A stretch of DNA of 24,825 nt. Source: Stentor coeruleus (taxonomy: Eukaryota; Ciliophora; Heterotrichea; Heterotrichida; Stentoridae). A program made the translations under genes and the position numbers. Of the stretch, positions 18,529-24,825 are shown one piece after another; the stretch's first letter is position 1, and each line of letters starts with the position of its first letter. The stretch covers positions 1-24,825 of the forward strand of contig MPUH01001068.1 of the NCBI GenBank assembly GCA_001970955.1. Reading direction: 5' to 3'. The notes beneath the pieces were generated by a model, which worked only from the letters and a program-made list of their open reading frames with translations, made no database searches and was not told where the DNA came from.

Positions 18529-21500
18529 TTAACTATTAACTTCATTCTTCAAGGCTTCCAAATTGACAAGTACCCATGTTTCATTCCACAGTTCCTCACT
18601 AATAGCATTCTCATTCTTCATAATCAAAAACAAATTCTTAATCAATTCATAGCTTCTCTCATTAACCTCATCTTTATTCTTCAAAGTTTGAGCCAAAAGT
18701 TTGACAAGTCTTAACCAAAACCCAGCAAGATCAGAACAATTCACAACCATTGGTAAAATATTTAAAACAGTCTGACATACAAGAGAAGTTGCTTTTTCTC
18801 TACTCATTTCATATTCATTTCTTAATGCTTGAGCTTTTTCTTCACTAACCCCTTTAAGCATTTCTTTAGTTATTACAAAAGGTTCAATAACTAAAGGGAA
18901 AAGTACTTTATCAAAACATTCTCTCCATACAGCCCATGTATTGAAATTAGTAAAATTCAAAATAGCTTCTTGTAATGCTGTATAACTAAAAACTCTTATA
19001 CTATGTTTATTGTTTTGGCATAATCTACCTAATTCTCCAACAGTTTTCTTCCAAAAAACACAAACAGTTTCGCTTTCTGTTCTTTTTTGTATACTTTTAA
19101 GTATTTTCATAATAATTTCTGTTGATTTCTGAACAAGTGGAGGGTCAAGGTGTTCAGATCTGAAGTACATTTTCACGATTTCTAATAGATTATCAAACAT
19201 AGACAAGTCGATATCTAAGTTTTTTTCTAAATGTGGTAATAAAGATATAAAAACCTCTAAACCTGTCCTTGTGGTTTTATCTATAAGGACGAAATTTTGT
19301 AATAGTTTCAATATAGTTTGCCAATTATCAGCTGTATAAAGGAAATATGCATTACCTTGGTTTAAAAGTATAGTCAACCCAGCAGCAAGTCTTTCCCCAA
19401 ACCTCACAAAATTCCCAGTGTTCAGCTGAGACATGTATTTTAACACATTTTGTAAAGATAATCTTAATCCGTTATAGTCTTCATGATGTAAAACTGTAAT
19501 TCTTATAAGATTTACTAAAGCCCGCTCTGATGTCCATGTATAAGTTTCAGCGCAGATTAGGTTTTCTAATACTTCTAATATGTTTTTCCATAAAGTTTCA
19601 GTAAGACGACTAAAGTTTGATAATACAGTACTTGTTATAAGTTCTAAACACAAAACAACACTGATTTCATCAGTTTCAACTTTACATTTTTGTAGTAAAT
19701 TTGTTATATAGCTTGATAAACCTTCAAGTTCTAAGTTTTTACTACTAACAAAAAGTATATGAATACCTGATGTGAGTATTTTTTCTCTAACTTCAGAAAT
19801 CATTTCTTGAAGAATGTCCTCATTGGTTTTATAAGAATTTGTTGGAACTCCTAAATATTTAACGAAACTTGCCCATATACCAGATGATTCTTCTACAGGT
19901 TCTTCTTCACTTATAAAACTTGCTGATTGACTATAATTTGAACTACGGAAATACTGGAAAAAAGTTTCATCAAGTTGAGTTGTCGCCATAGGTAAAGCAT
20001 TACCATCTTCATCTACAAAATCATCAAGTTCAATAAGTTGACTTGGGAGGACTTTAAGTTTATGTAGTCTTAATAAACAATTAATCAAATGTCCCCAAGC
20101 ATTAAAAAGGTTATCTTTTGCTACTAAAGCACTTCCAACTGCAGCTTCTAATATATAAAAAGCTCTGGGTGTTGAATACAATTGGGCAACAGATTCAGTA
20201 TTTTTAACAAAACATTGGCATAAAATGCTTATAAGTTTAAGTATATAATCATTCATATTAAAATATGCAGCAACTTTAGAACACTCTACAAGTAAAGTTC
20301 TTAAGTCTGATATAGCCCTTGGTGAACTTGCAGACTCAATTGCACTTGTTAAAGTCCCTAAAAGCCCTGATTCCCATAATAAGTCAAACATAAGCTTTTC
20401 ATTTTCCCCAGCAGGTTGTCTTAATAGTTCATTTAACATCCAATAATTATCAACATTTTTACTTCTTAATAAAACTTTACCCCATTTGTTTGCCATATCA
20501 CCCATTTCATGATGCTCAATTGTCCTAATAACTTCTTTTTCTTCAATAGGATCAGCTTTTATAGATTCATATAATCTTCTTAAATACTCTTCAGGGAAAT
20601 TATCCCCACCATTAACCCCTTGTAGATTTCTTATATAAGATTCAACTGACATTTTACTTTTAAGAGATGGATTGTGTAAATCTGTATTTAAAAGCATAAT
20701 ACTAAATGCAAGGACATATGCTGAGTTTTCATCTTTTACTATATCATTTTGTTTATGATAAGCATGGGCGAAAAGTGTGACAACTCGATCAACAACTTGA
20801 GCTTCTCCTGGGATTCTACACGATTTGAAAATATTTCTCATCGCTTGGTCTATTGATACACTTTTATAATCAAAAAGCCCTAAGAAATTCTATATAAATC
20901 TTACCTCAAGAACTTTAACATTAAAATCATGTTTTTTCCCCATATAATCCCCTAGTTTTTCATGGTCAATAGCAGGGTTTTCTTTGAAGAATTTCGCTAC
21001 AGCAAGCGCATCACAATCTTTAGGTAAATATCCAAGTTCTTGAAGTTTAGGGATAAACTCTTTTTGGTCACTATTAAAAATCTCAGCTGATTTCAAAAAA
21101 ATCTCTTTCATAGCTTTTTTCTCTCTAAAATCCTGCATCTGTTCCCCACTTGGTTGTAAATTTGGGTCACACCTCATAGAAATCGATGTTATTATCGCTA
21201 AAATCCCTTCAAGACATAACTCATTCAATCGATTAAATGATGAATTCAATGGAAAAGCATGTTTGCATAAGAATTTAGCCAATCTTTCGAAAATATTGGC
21301 AAATTCCACATCACAATCATAATTTGTATAGAGTTCCAACATTAAAGTTGGCTCACGACAGAAATCTACAATACTTTCTAATGCTAATTCACTTCTTTGG
21401 AACATAATTGGGTCACCGGTTTCCTCATAGGCTGCAGCAATTTTTAGATGTAGACTATTAAAGAAAACTTCTTGTTGGACTTTTAGATGCTGTTTTACAG

Positions 21501-22356
21501 ATTGGAATAAATTGAAAACAACTCTTAATGTTAGTGAAAGGATGAACAAATCGTCAGTTGCTGAGTTTAATAATAAGGATTTACAAACTTCATCTTGGAT
21601 TACACTTATGAGGTCTTGATGTAAGCCGATATTTTCACCTGCTGTTTCTAAAGCGGTGTTTATGAGGAATAGACCTAAACAACGTTTTTCTTTGAAGCTT
21701 ATGTCTGATTTGTCTGAGTAACCGATTAGATGGGCGAGGTGGAGGAGGATTTTTTTTAGGCAGACTACACCATAACCAGAAGTTTCTTTGTTTTGGCTGA
21801 TAACTCCTACACGGCCAAAGACGATGAGGAATATTTGTAATAGCGTGTTTTGAGCCGTTTTTTTCAGCAACTCACTTACCCGATCACGTTCGTAGACGTC
21901 AAAGCATCTTTTGGAGATACTCCACACACTGGCGTCAGTCAAATAAATACTTGCTGGAGCCCTTAAACATTCTAAAAAAACCTGCAACAGTTTCATAAGC
22001 ACAACTTCATCACTACTTGAATATGTATCAATAATACACTGAACCACTCCATTGACTATTTTGTTAAGCGTATAATCTGAAGTTGGACTTAGAAAACCAT
22101 AAAGCAAGAACTTGTGTATTGAACTTAAAGCTACACCTTTGATTGCACTGTTTGCATCTGGACCTTGGATGATCTTTAGAAAAGGTGCCCAATAATCCAC
22201 TGAGTCTACATCTGAACAGACTAGTAGCTTTTGAAACAAATCCATAAGTTCTTCAGTATGGGTTTCAGGACAAGATGAAGGTAAGAATCTAAGAACTGCT
22301 AGTAAATTGTGAATTTCACCTTTGATACTGTTGATTGTCCTTCCTTTACTATTCAT
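18529..22356 (-). CDS. Arf guanine-nucleotide exchange factor, GBF1/GNOM/Gea type, 2 exons
   Basis: Joined product of 1,270 aa. Exons are 22356-20905 and 20889-18529, with a 15-nt intron at 20890-20904 (GTAAGATTTATATAG). The intron falls inside the Sec7 domain; splicing restores KVLE-NFLGLFDYKSVSIDQA. The order is: N-terminal DCB-like region starting INSIKGEIHNLLAVLR as in GBF1/GNOM, a HUS-like region ending about residue 400, the Sec7 domain about 425-610, then HEAT-like helices to the end. The catalytic Glu finger is E513 in RIPGEAQ, and the second motif FSIMLLNTDLHNP is intact, so it should activate Arf GTPases at Golgi or endosome membranes. It is slightly shorter than yeast Gea (about 1,400 aa). 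It ends in TAA. Confidence 0.9.
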
Positions 22357-22730
22357 TATTTTCTTATTAGGATTAAGAGATTATTTTGGTTTTATAATAG
22401 GTGTTATTATATAAGAGGATATTTAAAGGATTGAGGATATCGTAAAAATATTTAGGATTTAGCTGATGATTAATTTTGGAATGATATGATTTATAGGGTT
22501 TTATGATTTAGTTGGAATTGGATGTTAAAAGGGTTAAATAATATGAAAGATTTTATACAACTAAATGCATGTTTTGATAAAAAATTATTAAAAATTGTTT
22601 TTTTTACTTTATAATAAATGTTTAGTAATTGAAAGTTTAATGAAGATTTTATAAAAAGTATACTTAATAGTTCACCTTTAGTTGGCTGTTTATGTTGTTT
22701 TTTTCATTTTTATTAATCTAATCTGTTAAC
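22357..22730. promoter_or_regulatory. intergenic region upstream of the Arf GEF gene
   Basis: These 374 bp lie between the HSP90 stop and the Arf GEF start, both on the minus strand, so they hold the Arf GEF promoter and the HSP90 3' end. The sequence is AT-rich with no open frame or repeat. No specific element can be supported. Confidence 0.4.
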
Positions 22731-24825
22731 TTAAAGATCTTCTCTAACTGGTTCATCTTCTATACTTTCAACCTCATCATCTAAACTTTCTATTTCTTCC
22801 TCTTCTTCAAAATTATCTTCTTCTTCTTCATCATCAAGGTTTTCAATATCTTCAGTATCTTCATCCACAAATTCATCTTCAGGAATTTCTACATCAGGCT
22901 CCTTAATTTGTTCACTAGCCAAAACACCCATACCTTTTCTCAACAAATTATACATCCTATCTGTAAACTCAAAGTCTTCAATAACAACAAATCCTGAACT
23001 AACAAGTGCACTTTCATACAAAAGCCAAGCATAATCCTCCAACTGTTTACTAGGATCATCAATTTGTTCAAGCATTTTCTTAATAGTAGGATGTGATGGG
23101 TTAATTTCCAAAGTCTTCTTTGGTATATAATGATCAGGGATTTTCTGTTGATTAGAATAAGTTTGAGCTTTACTAATCCTATACATATTAGCAGTATAAG
23201 TATTTTCTGATGTACTTATAACAACTGGATCTTCAACAAGTCTACGTGAAATTGTCACTTTATCCACATTTTTACCAAGTGCTTTTTTCCACCAGTCGCA
23301 CAACGGCTGGTATAATTCTTTAATTTTAACTTCCTTTCTTTCTTCATAAGGGGTCATTGTTCCTAGGTCCAAGTCTCCCTTAGCAACATTTTTGATTTGT
23401 TTATCCCCATATTCACGAAAATAAGTCCATGTAAACTCATCCAAAGGATCATCAAGAAGAATAACTTCAAAACCAACTTTGTTTAAATTCTGGATCATAG
23501 GTGAGTTCTTCATAGATTCAACACTTTCTCCAGCCATATAATAAATAAATTCCTGGTTTGAAGGCATTCTTTCAATATATTCTTCAAAACTTGTTAAAGA
23601 TGTTAAGCTTTTAGTTGAACTGAACTTTAATAGCTTAAGAAGCTTAGCTCTGTTAGTTGAGTCTTCCATAATTCCCATTTTAATATTTTTAGAATAATGT
23701 TTCCAGAACTCTTCATAACGTTGTTTACCAGATTTAGAACTCCATCTAAGGAGGATTTGATACTCTTGATCTAATTCTTGTTTAAGTTCTTCATCATCAC
23801 TGGTTGTTTCATAATCTTCTTTCTCAGGACGTTCAGCTTTCCAATCGTCTCGGTCTTCAGCTAGATCGATAAGCATATCGATGATTTTTTTTGTGAGCTT
23901 GTTGCTGATGATTTTAAGAATCNAACATTTAAAGGCATGTCATCAGAGTGAATAACTCCTTTTAAGAAGTTGAGATATTTAGGTACAAGTTCTTTAGGAC
24001 CTTCAGAAATTAAAACTCTTCTTACATATAAACGAAGACCTGATTTGTTCTTATGATAACTTTCAAACATTTCTGCTGGTGCTGAGTCTGGAACAAAGAC
24101 TACTGCACGAAATTCGACTTCACCTTCACCATGGAAATGAAGAAAATAAAGAGGTTCGGAACCATCACGCTTGAGAGTTTGATAAAGTTTCACGTAGTCT
24201 TTGACTCTATTTTCTTTTGGTTCTTTAAGCCAAATCGCTTTTTGGGCATTAATCTGCTCCCACTCCCATACTTGAATTTTATCTTTTTTGGTCTTTGATG
24301 AAGAATCTTCATGCTCGTGATCGTGATCATGGTCGTGGTCTTCATGATCTTCATGGTCTTCATGCTCAGCTTCTTCATCTTCATTAAACTCTTCTCCTTT
24401 CTCTTCTTTTTCTTTTCTCTTCCTTTCAAGTTCATCCTTTTTCTTCTTAGCTTCTTTTTCCTCCTCCTCTTGTATTTCTTCTTCTGTCATTGCCCTGTCA
24501 ATCCATTTATCCTTTTGCAAATACAGATAAATCGGGTAATCAATAAATTCAGAGTAATCTTTAATTGTGTTTTTCAACTGTTCTTGACCCAAAAATTCTT
24601 CAGCATCTTGTTTAAGTTCAAGAATTATTTCTGTCCCTCGACCTAAGGTATTTCCACGAGGATCTTTTTTCACAGCAAAGTTTGGACCAGCAGAGGAAAT
24701 CCATATCCATTGATCTTCATCATCATCATGTTTACTTATCACTGTAACTTTATCAGCAACTAAGAAACTACTGTAAAAACCAACACCAAATTGTCCAATA
24801 AGATTAATACTCCCACCTTTAGCTT
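22731..24825 (-). CDS. HSP90B1: HSP90 chaperone, ER-type GRP94 (5' end outside window; one unresolved base)
   Basis: This is the middle and C-terminal part of an HSP90; the first part of the ATPase domain lies beyond 24825. The visible start has LIGQFGVGFYSSFLVADKV, the lid and end of the N-domain. A long charged linker follows, then the middle domain (VWEWEQINAQKAIW, LYVRRVLI, SDDMPLNV) and the dimerisation domain. The tail is very acidic and ends in REDL (22734-22745), a KDEL-like ER-retrieval signal, instead of the cytosolic MEEVD. At N 23923 the frame shifts directly after PLNV: the near-invariant SRE-x-LQ segment is missing and the reading resumes in another frame at ILKIISNKL. I treat this as an assembly gap, not a mutation. 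Role: folding of secreted and membrane proteins. It ends in TAA. Confidence 0.9.
24305..24364 (-). repeat. His-Asp/Glu codon repeat in GRP94 linker
   Basis: Twenty codons encode an alternation of His with Asp or Glu (first HED triplets, then HD and HE pairs), giving 8 His in 20 residues. It lies in the charged linker between the N and middle domains. At DNA level it is a short imperfect trinucleotide/hexanucleotide repeat prone to length change. Confidence 0.85.

Noticed and set aside
4277-22356. A functional cluster of membrane-traffic genes
   Set aside because: Tomosyn, phosphatase, CK1 and Arf GEF are on different strands and mixed with unrelated genes, so co-occurrence by chance is more likely.
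24311-24646. 111-codon plus-strand ORF rich in Phe and Leu, looking like a membrane protein
   Set aside because: It is the complement of the Lys/Glu-rich GRP94 linker, which always yields such hydrophobic antisense text.
23861-24742. HSP90 as two separate overlapping genes
   Set aside because: Both parts align to one GRP94 in order, and the break coincides with the only N, so one gene with an assembly gap is simpler.
1-24825. tRNA genes, rRNA, CRISPR array or operon signals
   Set aside because: No T-loop (GGTTCRANTCC-like) box, no conserved rRNA stretch, no regular spaced direct repeats, and the introns and gene types are eukaryotic.

Overview
The window looks like macronuclear DNA of a heterotrich ciliate, most probably Stentor or a close relative. 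Four genes only read through when introns of 15 nt (one of 16 nt) are removed. All eleven introns start with GTA and end with AG. Every tryptophan I can place is TGG and no long gene needs TGA, TAA or TAG as a sense codon, so the standard code fits; this argues against Blepharisma, where UGA encodes Trp. The DNA is AT-rich, genes are tightly packed, and several convergent or tandem pairs are separated by only 20 to 50 bp. The species call is inference from these traits.

Layout: 1-49 is probably the last codons of a plus-strand gene. 657-2815 holds a Nudix hydrolase and a long coiled-coil protein (+). 2866-6898 holds a MEK-like pseudokinase and a four-exon Lgl/tomosyn homologue with a C-terminal R-SNARE (both -). 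7745-8962 is phosphonopyruvate decarboxylase (+), which fits the known production of 2-aminoethylphosphonate lipids in ciliates. 9826-12133 is a six-exon CLASP-type microtubule regulator (+). 12134-13902 is a gene-poor stretch with a 345-bp inverted-repeat element bounded by TA, 60-bp tandem repeats inside it, and what may be a fossil reverse-transcriptase tail. 13903-15036 is casein kinase 1 ending in a CaaX box (+). 15071-17503 is a synaptojanin-like Sac1 phosphatase fused to a decayed 5-phosphatase domain (-). 17524-18330 is a three-exon gene of unknown function (-). 18529-22356 is a large Arf GEF of the GBF1/GNOM type (-). 22731-24825 is the C-terminal two-thirds of an ER-type HSP90 (GRP94), running off the right edge (-) and interrupted by one unresolved base.

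The genes do not form an operon or pathway. Several (tomosyn, synaptojanin-like phosphatase, Arf GEF, prenylated CK1) act at membranes and in vesicle traffic, but I read this as chance neighbourhood. The strongest unusual points are the very short introns, two enzymes that appear to have lost catalysis (pseudokinase and 5-phosphatase module), the CaaX-tailed CK1, the His/Asp/Glu repeat in the GRP94 linker, and the TA-bounded inverted-repeat element. I saw no tRNA, rRNA or CRISPR array.
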